Shown: positions 16,701 to 24,082 of the stretch, one piece after another
How the letters are laid out: the number at the start of each line of letters is the position of its first letter
How positions within the stretch are numbered: the stretch's first letter is position 1
NCBI GenBank assembly: GCA_949297765.1
Contig: CASFTV010000008.1
Span: forward strand, 66,137 to 130,136
Direction: 5' to 3'
Length of the DNA stretch: 64,000 nucleotides
Source of the DNA: an uncultured bacterium
GTDB taxonomy: Bacteria > Verrucomicrobiota > Lentisphaeria > Victivallales > UBA1829
The notes under the pieces: model-generated
What the model was told of the DNA's origin: nothing
Database searches by the model: none
The model's input: only the letters and a program-made list of their open reading frames with translations
Made by a program: the position numbers and the translations under genes

Positions 16701-19235
16701 ATCGGGAAAAAGCCTCTGCACATCATTGAGACCTCCTTCCCCTATGTCTCCAGCATGACCGGTATGGACAAACAGTTCCGGGGAGTCTCCAAAGTGAAAT
16801 TCATCCACGAGAACGCGGCCCGCTATCTCGGGAACGACGGCTACGACGCTTCGCAGGAACTCGTCAACCGCTATTCCGCCGGCAGCCGCGACGGGAAATC
16901 GTTCCCCGGCGTTACGCTTTCCAGCTACCATTTCCGCTTCTTCGAACGCTACACCCGGATGAAAATCCTTCTGCTGAGCGACACGATCAAATACTGGCGC
17001 AGCTCCGGCATCTCGGGCATCTGTCCGTTCGGGGAATTCTCCTACGGATTTCAGCGCCTCAACTGCAAGAAGCGGGTTGATCCGGGCGACTTCCGGCGGC
17101 ACGGCTGGCATCCGGACATCCTCAAGAGCACCTATCAGCAGGATGCCGACTTCTCCAAGCCTCTCCCGTTCGGACTGGCGCTCCGCGACGCGTTCGCTCC
17201 CGTTCTTGTGTTCATCGGCGGAACGGAATCCGAACCGACGTCCGAACGTTCCTCCTATTTTGCGGGGACTCCGATCCGCCGCATGCTCTTCCTGATCAAT
17301 GACACGCTGGAGCGGAACGACTTTTCCGTCCGCCTGGCACTCAAGGGCGCCGACGGACGTTCCGCGGAAACGTCAACGGTCCGGCGGACGCTTGAACCGG
17401 GAGAGATCGCCCGGATCCCGATTGAATTCAACGCGCCCGCCGTCTCCGCCAAAACCCTCTTTACTCTGGAGGCGGAGACCATCCGACCCTCCGGCGTCCG
17501 GACCGACCGCGTGGAACTCTCCGTCTTTCCGCCCGTCAAACCGGCGCGGCAGGGAACGATCGCCCTCTACGACGCAGAAAATTCCAAAACCGATCTTGCC
17601 AATGCCGGAATCCGTTTCCGTGATGCGGCATCTCTGCGCTCCCTTGACGGAATTGATCTTCTGATTATCGGGAAAAATGCGCTTCTGAAACCGGAGTTCT
17701 TCCGCTGGGCAAAAAAGGTCCGCCTCGGATCGGCAAAACTCAATCTACTTCTTCTGGAGCAGACCGCGGAAGGACTTGCCAAGCTCGGATTTCTCACCCG
17801 GGCGGTTGATGCGCGCAACGTGTTCAAGATTTCGAACGAGGCATTTCCCCGTTCGCTCTCCGACCGGGAACTCTCCAACTGGGACGGTCCCTCCACCCTT
17901 GTCCCGAACAAGCCGCTTCCGGCACCGGAAGACTTTATCTCCATCCCCGAACAGCTCTGGCGGTGGAACACGATCAACACCGTGGCATCCACACCGATCC
18001 GCCGGCCGGGGACCGGACGAACGGTCTCTTACCTGAGCTGCGGACTGGATCTTGCCTACTCCGCGCTGCTGGAAGTTCCCACGCCGAACGGGATTCTGCT
18101 CCTCTGTCAGATGGAGCTTTCCGGAAGGACCGGGCGCGAACCGGCCGCCGCACAGCTTCTGGCGGAACTTGCGGAACACGGTTCCACCCGCCGGACACTT
18201 CCGCCGGTCGCGGGAAAACGGGCGGAGGAGTGTTCCGATCTGCTGGAATTCGTCCGGAACGGAGGAACGGCTCTCGTGACAAATCCCGCGCCGGAACTGC
18301 TCTCCCGGCTGGGACTTTCCATGAAAAAAGGCTCCGCGTTTGAATTCCGGAAAACCGAGGCGGGAGAAGCACTCCTCGGCGATCTCTCCCGCCGCGACCT
18401 GTTCTTCTCCTCCCCGCTCCCGTTCACGGCGGTTTCCGGCGACGGGGTCATCGCACTGACGGAGCCGGCGGCGGTCTCCTGCCGGAAACTCGGAAAAGGA
18501 ACCCTCTATTTCGCCTGCTTCGACCGAACACATCTGAATAAGCGGCTTGCGGAAACAAAAGCCATCAGCCGGAGCATCTCCGACTACTGGGCGCAGCATG
18601 TGATGCTCGAACGCATCCAGCAGATCGAAAGCCGTCTGCTCGGAGAGACGCCGCCGAACCTCGCGGCCCGTCTGGAAGAGCCGTACAAAGCCGACGATCT
18701 CCTCTCCCTCAACGGCTCCTGGCACTTCCGTCTGGATCCCTCCGACTCCGGGAAGAAGCGCGGATGGCAGAATACCGCCTCCTTCGGAAACGACTGGACC
18801 ACAATCCAGGTTCCCGCCTTCTGGGAATCGCAGAGGATTCCGGCAAAATTCGGAAACACCGCCTCCTATGACGGAGTCGCCTGGTATGCCAGACAACTCG
18901 TTCTTCCGGAACCGTTCCGCAACCGCGATTTGCTCTTCTCCGTCAATGCAATCGACGATCTGGACGAGACTTATGTGAACGGCGTCCGGATCGGGTCGAC
19001 GGATGAGACAACGAAAGGCTACTGGGCGGCGCCGCGGAACTACCGCATCCCGGCCGCCCTGACAAAATCCGGAAAGCTGACCATCATCATCCGCGTCACC
19101 GATCTGCGCGGCGACGGCGGAATTCCGGAGCCGGTCTCCCTGATCGGACGCAACAGCGGCGGCGGAACGCTCTCCTTCCCCTACGATCCCGAAACGTTCC
19201 CGACCTATCACACGGAAAGTGCAATCCGCTGGTAG
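13794..19235 (+). CDS. Giant secreted GH2-like multidomain protein with two LamG domains (cassette 1)
   Basis: Secreted protein of 1,813 residues with signal peptide MRAGFLVLILCCAGFLTAG. Two concanavalin-type LamG domains (about 25-240 and 250-455; both contain the FxGxLDELKVF/VIDELRIF end motif) precede a GH2 sugar-binding domain (about 490-660), an Ig-like GH2 domain (about 660-770) and a TIM barrel (about 775-1110). A Rossmann-like region (about 1250-1560) and a final jelly-roll with GSWHFRLDP (about 1636-1813) follow. In ordinary GH2 enzymes the acid/base is the Glu of WSLGNE; here the aligned stretch is MWYLSVNFLG (883-892) with no Glu. Glu979 in HIIETSFP sits where the nucleophile is expected. 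The ATG follows GGGAG. Paralogous to the 1,777-residue protein further right. Target polymer unknown. Confidence 0.85.
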   Translation: MRAGFLVLILCCAGFLTAGEFREKEHLLLYADFETSAEPVFAADGSSVDAAAGMDFVAGKKGKGIHFGKKNPETHVRYRLAEPLDNRKEWTIAFYLRPDNPSATDRKEYNYLFRTDNTGSWKDGNIIAGFCKWGSMRIQRFDSSRKGFESRVSASLFPGQKWTHFALAAKQGKITLFVNGNPAALVPEEICASGSPQHLLRIGALDKNARSRFAGTLDELKVFNKALTADQVKLIMETEPGRKNGKTPLIQCAFNGKIDCISSAGAVLANAAYVVFRPAVIGKGASFIRHGYDRAGRLTVSDVSGTNGDELSAAFFFIPGTAPAADNQERGLLASRSGKRMWSLFRKGGELIFDVSGKRISADISGWKTDQPVHIAAVYSRSVGKMSLFLDGKTAASAALPAFPQAAAKSVLFIGDRPEGNTYSITQAEGVIDELRIFSSALTPKEIQAEIARKDDPSVLSDSSGKWVIAETPANAREEKLWSLDGAETRRNAFRTEVTLNALWRFQLTLPGRKPSAAKWHYMAVPGRYAGYDSGMTDHVFLMRDRNFNVLGEALFWEGVRGYKLSDSFWERKLILDPAWKSKHLVLHFDSFSAETGLLFVNGKFVAELKGEHAHTVPLPPSLLHFDKPNTLQIALSGASQRWEWRGLRSNITLRILSDVTILHPQLLTSVREKTLGVRATVCNRSGKPLSLRLRATIRGTGAPAPFESNTIRLHPGEEKEIAFSQNWSNPLLWDWKNPNLYTCVLDCVDADGKTLDETFPIRFGFREFRIDGKNYTLNGKTVHLFNADECINFTCDAEKVREMLRALKRFGYNAIRLSFARREDMSTLLRVADEEGILLMVNLIGVSGTTYAMWNSPETQAALEHQMASDIPEWNNHPSIVMWYLSVNFLGYPVDYHPLKMADGYLPPAKADRFRVARNGERILRKYDTTRPFFYQAGGAHGPVINSNAYFCWWPQAERRTWAEEWRKIGKKPLHIIETSFPYVSSMTGMDKQFRGVSKVKFIHENAARYLGNDGYDASQELVNRYSAGSRDGKSFPGVTLSSYHFRFFERYTRMKILLLSDTIKYWRSSGISGICPFGEFSYGFQRLNCKKRVDPGDFRRHGWHPDILKSTYQQDADFSKPLPFGLALRDAFAPVLVFIGGTESEPTSERSSYFAGTPIRRMLFLINDTLERNDFSVRLALKGADGRSAETSTVRRTLEPGEIARIPIEFNAPAVSAKTLFTLEAETIRPSGVRTDRVELSVFPPVKPARQGTIALYDAENSKTDLANAGIRFRDAASLRSLDGIDLLIIGKNALLKPEFFRWAKKVRLGSAKLNLLLLEQTAEGLAKLGFLTRAVDARNVFKISNEAFPRSLSDRELSNWDGPSTLVPNKPLPAPEDFISIPEQLWRWNTINTVASTPIRRPGTGRTVSYLSCGLDLAYSALLEVPTPNGILLLCQMELSGRTGREPAAAQLLAELAEHGSTRRTLPPVAGKRAEECSDLLEFVRNGGTALVTNPAPELLSRLGLSMKKGSAFEFRKTEAGEALLGDLSRRDLFFSSPLPFTAVSGDGVIALTEPAAVSCRKLGKGTLYFACFDRTHLNKRLAETKAISRSISDYWAQHVMLERIQQIESRLLGETPPNLAARLEEPYKADDLLSLNGSWHFRLDPSDSGKKRGWQNTASFGNDWTTIQVPAFWESQRIPAKFGNTASYDGVAWYARQLVLPEPFRNRDLLFSVNAIDDLDETYVNGVRIGSTDETTKGYWAAPRNYRIPAALTKSGKLTIIIRVTDLRGDGGIPEPVSLIGRNSGGGTLSFPYDPETFPTYHTESAIRW

Positions 19236-19287
19236 TCAGCACATTTCAACGGATCATAACCACCGGGCCGCGCGGCGGAATCCATGT

Positions 19288-19986
19288 TCAGGCAAAGAAA
19301 TTTCCGTCGCGCAGTTCCAGAATCCGGTCGGCAAGCGCGGCAACGGTCCGGTCGTGTGTCACCATGACGATTGTCATCGTGCCGGTCTCATGGAGTGAGC
19401 GGAAAATATCGAGGATTCCCTTTCCGGTCACGGAATCCAGATTTCCCGTAGGTTCATCGGCAAGCAGCAGTTCCGGTTCGTTCTGCAGCGCCCGCGCGAT
19501 CGCCGCCCGCTGCTGCTCTCCTCCGGACAGTTCGTTCGGCCGGTGCATCAGCCGATGGGCAAGTCCGACCTTTTCCAGCAGCGCTGCCGCCCGCTCCCGG
19601 CACGCCCGCGCCGGACGGCCGTCCAGCATTCCGGGCAGCATCGCGTTCTCCAGAACGGTCAGTTCCGGCAGCAGGTGGTAGGACTGAAACACAAATCCGA
19701 TTTTTTTTCTGCGGAACACCACCGTCTGCCGGGCGGACATCGCCGTGGTATCCGCGCCGTCGATCAGCACCCGTCCGGAATCGGGCCGGGAGATCGTCCC
19801 GACGATGTCAAGCAGCGTGGTCTTTCCGCTTCCCGACGCGCCGACCAGCGCCAGCCACTCTCCGCGGCGGGCGGAAAAGGAGACCCCCTTCAGCACGTCG
19901 ATTTTCGCGGACGCGATCCGGAATGATTTTGTCACCATCTGAACCGAAAGGAACGGTTCCTCTCTGGAAAAAAGCTCTTTACTCAT
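19288..19986 (-). CDS. lolD: LolD-type lipoprotein-releasing ABC transporter ATPase
   Basis: ATPase of 232 residues that powers release of lipoproteins from the inner membrane. Walker A GASGSGKTTLLDIVG, signature LSGGEQQRAAIARAL and Walker B LLLADEPTGNLD are all present, with a PDSGRVLIDG segment typical of the LolD/MacB group. The start MSKELF overlaps the permease stop by 8 bases; an upstream ATG in the same frame would lie well inside the permease gene. It is the last gene of a proC-lolC-lolD run. Confidence 0.93.
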   Translation of the reverse strand: MSKELFSREEPFLSVQMVTKSFRIASAKIDVLKGVSFSARRGEWLALVGASGSGKTTLLDIVGTISRPDSGRVLIDGADTTAMSARQTVVFRRKKIGFVFQSYHLLPELTVLENAMLPGMLDGRPARACRERAAALLEKVGLAHRLMHRPNELSGGEQQRAAIARALQNEPELLLADEPTGNLDSVTGKGILDIFRSLHETGTMTIVMVTHDRTVAALADRILELRDGNFFA

Positions 19987-21244
19987 ACCGCAAGGCTCCC
20001 GCGGGATCAAGGTTGGCCGCCCGGAACGCCGGAACAACTCCGCCGAACGTGCAGAGCAGAATGGAGATCGCGGCGATCCAGAGCACGTCCCCTACAACAA
20101 TATGCGCCGGAAGCTCGCTGAAAAAGTAGAACTCCCTCGGAAAGATCTCCTGTCCGGTGAGGAAACGCAGCGCCCGCAGAATCGCCATGCGGTAGTGCAC
20201 CACCAGCACACCGAGTCCGATTCCGCAGACCGTCCCGATCAGGCCGACAAAGAATCCCTGAAGGATGAAAATCCGCATCACACTTCCCGACGACGCCCCC
20301 ATGGATTTCAGAACCCCGATCTCCCGGGTTTTCTGAATCACCGTTGTAATCAGCGTGTTCGTAATGCTGAACGCGGCGACAAGCACGATGAACACCAGCA
20401 GGAAAAACTGCATATTCTTCTCCACATTCAGAACTCCGAGAAGACGGCCGTTCAGCTCCTGCCACGAATACACCCGGCAGTTGGGCAGATACCTTCTCAC
20501 ACCGTCCAGGAACTCCTCCATGTGAAACGGATCCGCCGTCCAGACATACACCCCCGTGGCCGCGCCGAGCGGAAGGCCGAACAGTTCATCCGCATCCTCC
20601 AGATTCAGGAAAATCACATCGCGGTCGAAATCATACTTTCCGAACGCGAACGTCCCGGAGACCTTGAATTCGCCGGGAAGATAGGTTCTGTCGCTCAGGG
20701 CCAGTTTCCCCTGTTCATCGCGGCGAACCAGTCCGGCGAGGCGCGAGGGCGAATGCAGAAGCACCTTCTCTCCCGGAGAGATTCCAAGATCGCGCGCCGT
20801 CAGATAACTGACCATCATCTCTCCGCGCTCCAGCGAGAATGTCCCGTTCTCGACCGTCTCTTCGACCTTGAACTGTCTTGCTCCGGCGTCCGGATCAAAC
20901 GCCACCAGCTGCTTCGGGACAAACCGTTCGCCGATCTGCAGCAGGACCGGTGCCGCCACCACCGGAAGCGCCGATCCGCCGTTCTTCTCGACCGCCGCAC
21001 GGACAGTCTCCGGATCGACGATGCAGCCGCCCGACGCCGAATAGATCTGCGCATGCGACGTTGTATCCAGCAGTTTCTCCTTCATCTTGTCGGAGAATCC
21101 GGTCATCACCGCCAGCACCACAATCAGGACCCCGACCCCGAGCGCCACACCGATCACCGAAATCAGCGTAATGACCGAAACCGCACTGCGCTTCGGTTTG
21201 AAATACTTCCATGCAAGAAACAGATCCGCGGACCCTGTCATCAT
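19979..21244 (-). CDS. lolC: LolC/E-type lipoprotein-releasing permease
   Basis: Inner-membrane permease of 421 residues with four membrane segments: one near residues 25-50 (SVITLISVIGVALGVGVLIVV), then a large periplasmic MacB-like domain (about 50-270), then three C-terminal segments (FFLLVFIVLVAAFSITNTLI, a second around FFVGLIGTVCGIGLGVL, and a third near AHIVVGDVLWIAAISIL). EIGVLKSMGASSGSVMRIF is the coupling-helix region that contacts LolD. Single-permease Lol systems are usual outside Gammaproteobacteria, so this is probably a homodimer (LolF-like); I see no second permease gene. The start overlaps the proC stop as ATGA. Confidence 0.92.
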   Translation of the reverse strand: MMTGSADLFLAWKYFKPKRSAVSVITLISVIGVALGVGVLIVVLAVMTGFSDKMKEKLLDTTSHAQIYSASGGCIVDPETVRAAVEKNGGSALPVVAAPVLLQIGERFVPKQLVAFDPDAGARQFKVEETVENGTFSLERGEMMVSYLTARDLGISPGEKVLLHSPSRLAGLVRRDEQGKLALSDRTYLPGEFKVSGTFAFGKYDFDRDVIFLNLEDADELFGLPLGAATGVYVWTADPFHMEEFLDGVRRYLPNCRVYSWQELNGRLLGVLNVEKNMQFFLLVFIVLVAAFSITNTLITTVIQKTREIGVLKSMGASSGSVMRIFILQGFFVGLIGTVCGIGLGVLVVHYRMAILRALRFLTGQEIFPREFYFFSELPAHIVVGDVLWIAAISILLCTFGGVVPAFRAANLDPAGALRYE

Positions 21245-22062
21245 GCCGGATCCTCTTTCTGTTTTGCAGCGGCCGCACCCAGTTCTGCGGACCGGTCGGC
21301 GGCCGCGATCACCGCCTGTGCAACCGTTGCGGCAAACCGCCCCTTCGCCAGTTCCATCACTCCGCGCGACGTGGTTCCCGCCGGCGAGATCACCGCATCG
21401 CGAAGCACGCCGACCGGCGTTCCGGCTTCCCGCGCCAGTTTCGCAGATCCGAGAACCGTCTGCACCGCCAGTTCCAGCGCACTCTCCCGCGGCAGCCCGG
21501 CGTAGACTCCTCCGTCCGCGAGCGCCTGAATGAATTCCAGTACAAACGCAGGTCCGCTCCCGCTGAGTCCGGTAACGGCATCCAGCTGTTTCTCCTCCAC
21601 CCTCCGGCAGACACCGACCGCCGACAGCAGAGTCTCCGCTTTCGCAAGATCCTTCTCCTCCACACACGAACGGGCCGCAATGCAGCTCATTCCTTCGCCT
21701 ACCAGCGCCGGTGTATTCGGCATCACCCGGATCACGCGCTTCGTCCCGGTCAGATTCTCCAGCGAAGAGATCGTCACGCCGGCGACGATCGAAATCACCA
21801 GCCGGTCTCCGATCGCCTCCCGGAACGCCCTCACCGCCTCCGTCAGATACTGCGGCTTGACCGCCAGAAGGATCACCTCCGCCCCTTCCAGCGCCTCAGC
21901 CGGACTGGAGCAGATCTTTCCCCCCGTCGCCTCCCGGAAATGTTCCGAAGCCGCAGCGGACGGATCAAACGCATGGATTTCCCATCCGAGTTTCTTCCGG
22001 ACCATCCCGCCCGCAATCGCGGTCGCCATTTTCCCCGCGCCGATAAAACAGATTCCCTGCAT
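21241..22062 (-). CDS. proC: Pyrroline-5-carboxylate reductase
   Basis: Final enzyme of proline synthesis, 273 residues. N-terminal Rossmann motif FIGAGKMATAIAGG, then VILLAVKPQ, IRVMPNTPALVGEG, and the C-terminal TGLSGSGPAFVLEFIQALADGGV with GTTSRGVMEL are all ProC signatures. The start MQGICF follows CAGGAGG, while the ATG nine codons upstream lacks such a site. It lies upstream of lolC with ATGA overlap, an odd but tight coupling of amino-acid synthesis and lipoprotein export genes. Confidence 0.95.
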   Translation of the reverse strand: MQGICFIGAGKMATAIAGGMVRKKLGWEIHAFDPSAAASEHFREATGGKICSSPAEALEGAEVILLAVKPQYLTEAVRAFREAIGDRLVISIVAGVTISSLENLTGTKRVIRVMPNTPALVGEGMSCIAARSCVEEKDLAKAETLLSAVGVCRRVEEKQLDAVTGLSGSGPAFVLEFIQALADGGVYAGLPRESALELAVQTVLGSAKLAREAGTPVGVLRDAVISPAGTTSRGVMELAKGRFAATVAQAVIAAADRSAELGAAAAKQKEDPA

Positions 22063-22214
22063 GAGCCGCCTCCTGAAAAATAAAATCAATCTCTCGTTCC
22101 GGGAAATATAGCATCATCCGCGGAAAAAAAAAGTCTTGCGGGAAAATTTGGCGAAAAAGCCCGGGGTCTGTGCGAATACCGCGGATGTCCGGCGGGGGAT
22201 CAGGCGCCGACCCC

Positions 22215-22505
22215 TCAATTTCCGGCGGCTTCCTTCCGGCGGCGGATCAGGTAATACTGCGTCAGCACCAGATCGGAAAACACCATCAGCGTATTGAGAA
22301 GATAGAGCCAGAAAACATGGTCGTAATGCCCGATTCCCGGAATTTTGTTGAGGATCCCGCTGATGTAACCGATCAGAATCAGATACATGAACAGAAGGCT
22401 TTTTCCGGCAGGATTCTTGACCCGGATCGTCTTGAGCAGAGCGAACGGCCAGCTCGCGCCGAAACAGATCAGCATGACGGCCTCGAACACATTGAAATGA
22501 TTCAT
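22215..22505 (-). CDS. Small PQ-loop/SemiSWEET-like membrane protein
   Basis: Protein of 96 residues with three hydrophobic segments, reading FGASWPFALLKTIRVKNPAG in the first and GKSLLFMYLILIGYISGI in the second. The WPF/P-x-x-x-K-T pattern and three-helix size match bacterial half-transporters of the PQ-loop/SemiSWEET group, which dimerise to move sugars or other small solutes. The substrate is unknown. It begins 13 bases after the MarR gene on the same strand, so it is likely co-transcribed with that regulator. Confidence 0.6.
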   Translation of the reverse strand: MNHFNVFEAVMLICFGASWPFALLKTIRVKNPAGKSLLFMYLILIGYISGILNKIPGIGHYDHVFWLYLLNTLMVFSDLVLTQYYLIRRRKEAAGN

Positions 22506-22518
22506 GATAAGGTCGATC

Positions 22519-23031
22519 CTATCTGGTATGCTTCAGAAGTTTTGCCTGATAGGACGAGGGATCTTCCTCGACAAGTTTTTCCGCAAGAGCTTCTAGGACA
22601 CCGATGATCTTTTCCGCTTCCTCCATTCCGATCTCGCGGCACATGCGGACGGCGATGCCGGTATAGGCGGACTCCACCTCCCGGATCTTCTTCTTGCTGT
22701 ATTCCGAAAGCGAAATGTTGACGCTTCTCCGGTTGCTTTCGCAGCGGTTCCGGGTAAGTAGGCCGCGCTGGACCATGTTTTCCACCATCCCGCAGACCGC
22801 AGCGCTGGTGACATTGAGCGTTTCTGCAATGGTTTTCAGCATCACGCCTTCCGGTGAAACGGTGGAGGTCTTCACATACACGGCGTGCAGAAGCCGCATC
22901 TGCTGAATGGTCAAATTCCAGTTTTCCCGGTCTCTGGCCGCGACAAGATAACTGCATCTGTCGCGCATCAGATCCGTCAGAGAGAACGCCGCTTTCCAGA
23001 AACGAGTCCCGGCTGCTTCGGATTCATTCAT
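22519..23031 (-). CDS. MarR family transcriptional regulator
   Basis: Winged-helix regulator of 170 residues. The DNA-binding region is visible as LTIQQMRLLHAVYVK, then LKTIAETLNVTSAAVCGMVENMVQRGLLTR (recognition helix near residues 70-100) and the wing ESNRRSVNISLSE. A GAAGGAAG box lies 7 bases before the ATG. It is divergent from the hydrogenase operon across 467 bases, and is followed by the PQ-loop gene. It could regulate itself, the PQ-loop gene or the hydrogenase; nothing in the sequence settles which. Confidence 0.85.
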   Translation of the reverse strand: MNESEAAGTRFWKAAFSLTDLMRDRCSYLVAARDRENWNLTIQQMRLLHAVYVKTSTVSPEGVMLKTIAETLNVTSAAVCGMVENMVQRGLLTRNRCESNRRSVNISLSEYSKKKIREVESAYTGIAVRMCREIGMEEAEKIIGVLEALAEKLVEEDPSSYQAKLLKHTR

Positions 23032-23106
23032 GAAACTCTTCCTTCAATTGTATGATTGTATGTTTATGGTTCGTTATATGATTCATCAAATAGTTCATTT
23101 CTTATA

Positions 23107-23134
23107 AATATAATGTCAGATAAATTATTTTCAA
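23107..23134 (-). promoter_or_regulatory. Promoter of the MarR gene
   Basis: On the minus strand TTGAAA, a 16-base spacer and TATATT. The leader between it and the ATG is AT-rich, with direct repeats of TTGTATG and the short palindrome ATGATTCAT, possible self-regulation sites. Confidence 0.6.
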
Positions 23135-23386
23135 CCCTTTTCGTGCAATATTTCATGCTTCTCCGGAGAAATTCTGCTGCAGCAGTCCGTTACAAATGAA
23201 CGGCTTGAAACAGACCGTCCCTCCGACGCGCAACGCGCTTCCGATCTTCCGGAAAAAACACCGGAAATACAAATTAGACAAAACTATCACGGTGCAATAT
23301 TGCTGTGAATTTGTGAAAAATACGGATTTTCATTCATTTTCAGTGAATTTTTTTAGAAAAAAGATTTATAAAAATTTTTTTGGTGT
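23135..23386. other. Gene-free AT-rich stretch between MarR and the hydrogenase operon
   Basis: I see no credible gene here; the open frame from 23196 has no ribosome-binding site and reads as low-complexity Lys/Phe. Structure present: the palindrome CTGCTGCAGCAG near 23174, the inverted repeat TTCCGG/CCGGAA around 23247-23266, and TTGTGAAAAAT with ATTTTCA at 23311-23329, which partly resembles a Rex-type half-site pair. Confidence 0.5.
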
Positions 23387-23415
23387 TTGCAATTTCACAA
23401 AAGAGGTTCTATTCT
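23387..23415 (+). promoter_or_regulatory. Candidate promoter of the hydrogenase operon
   Basis: TTGCAA, a 17-base spacer and TATTCT, about 85 bases before the first start codon. The spacer contains TTTCACAA, which matches one half of a Rex site; the other half is poor. Confidence 0.45.
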
Positions 23416-23498
23416 ACCTTTTATGAAAGAAACTTCTTACCGAACGGGAAACATGACTTCCCAGGAAGTTCTTAACTTTGTCAGGAGGCCTATAGAGA

Positions 23499-24029
23499 AT
23501 GAGCTGCAACTGCACGAACAACGCCGTCTGCGCGGCCGGGACACCGGAACGGGCAGAAAAGTACAAGGAGCTGGAGGAGTATATCGCCTCCATTCCGCTG
23601 GACCGTTTTCCGGACCGGAAACGGGGATATCTGATTCAGATTCTTCACAAAGCCCAGCATATTTTCGGCTATCTTCCGGAAGATGTCCAGAAGTACATCG
23701 CGGAACGGCTGAAGATTTCCCATGCGGAAGTATACGGGGTCATCAGCTTCTACAGTTATTTCACGGACAAGCCTGTGGGCCGCTACAAGATCAACGTCTG
23801 CATCGGGACGGCCTGCTTCGTCAAGGGAGCGGGCAAGGTGCTTGAAGAGTTCAAACGCCAGCTCAACATCAAGGAAGGGGAGACCTCCGAGGACGGCAAA
23901 TTCTTTCTCGGCTCCCTGCGCTGCGTCGGGGCGTGCAGTCTCGCGCCGGTCGTGATGGTCAACGACCGCGTCTACGGCAACATGACCGCGGAACGGGTCG
24001 CGGAGGTTCTCAAGGAATGCCGGGACTGA
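23499..24029 (+). CDS. NADH-linked [FeFe] hydrogenase, NuoE-like [2Fe-2S] subunit
   Basis: Subunit of 176 residues homologous to NuoE/HndA/HydC. After a Cys-rich leader, the helical domain (ILHKAQHIFGYLPEDVQKYIAERL) leads into a thioredoxin-like [2Fe-2S] domain with ligands in CIGTACFVKG (about residue 108) and CVGACSLAPV (about residue 148), the C-x4-C...C-x3-C pattern of the family. It passes electrons between the flavin subunit and the catalytic subunit of a soluble trimeric hydrogenase. AGGAGG lies 10 bases upstream. It is first in a three-gene operon with the NuoF-like and catalytic subunits. Confidence 0.94.
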   Translation: MSCNCTNNAVCAAGTPERAEKYKELEEYIASIPLDRFPDRKRGYLIQILHKAQHIFGYLPEDVQKYIAERLKISHAEVYGVISFYSYFTDKPVGRYKINVCIGTACFVKGAGKVLEEFKRQLNIKEGETSEDGKFFLGSLRCVGACSLAPVVMVNDRVYGNMTAERVAEVLKECRD

Positions 24030-24082
24030 CCCCGCCGCCATCCGATGTTCCAGAAATCCGAGTTTAACAGGGAAGTGATGAA

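Noticed and set aside
14370-17111. 913-codon antisense open frame opposite the first giant GH2-like gene
   Set aside because: Shadow of the sense codon pattern; Arg/Phe-rich translation without motifs or a ribosome-binding site.
22105-22110. TATATT (minus strand) as the proC -10 box
   Set aside because: The T-rich stretch 17 bases upstream is not a convincing -35, so support is too thin.
23196-23426. 77-codon open frame in the MarR-hydrogenase intergenic region
   Set aside because: No ribosome-binding site, Lys/Phe-rich low-complexity translation in AT-rich DNA, and it runs across the presumed hydrogenase promoter.
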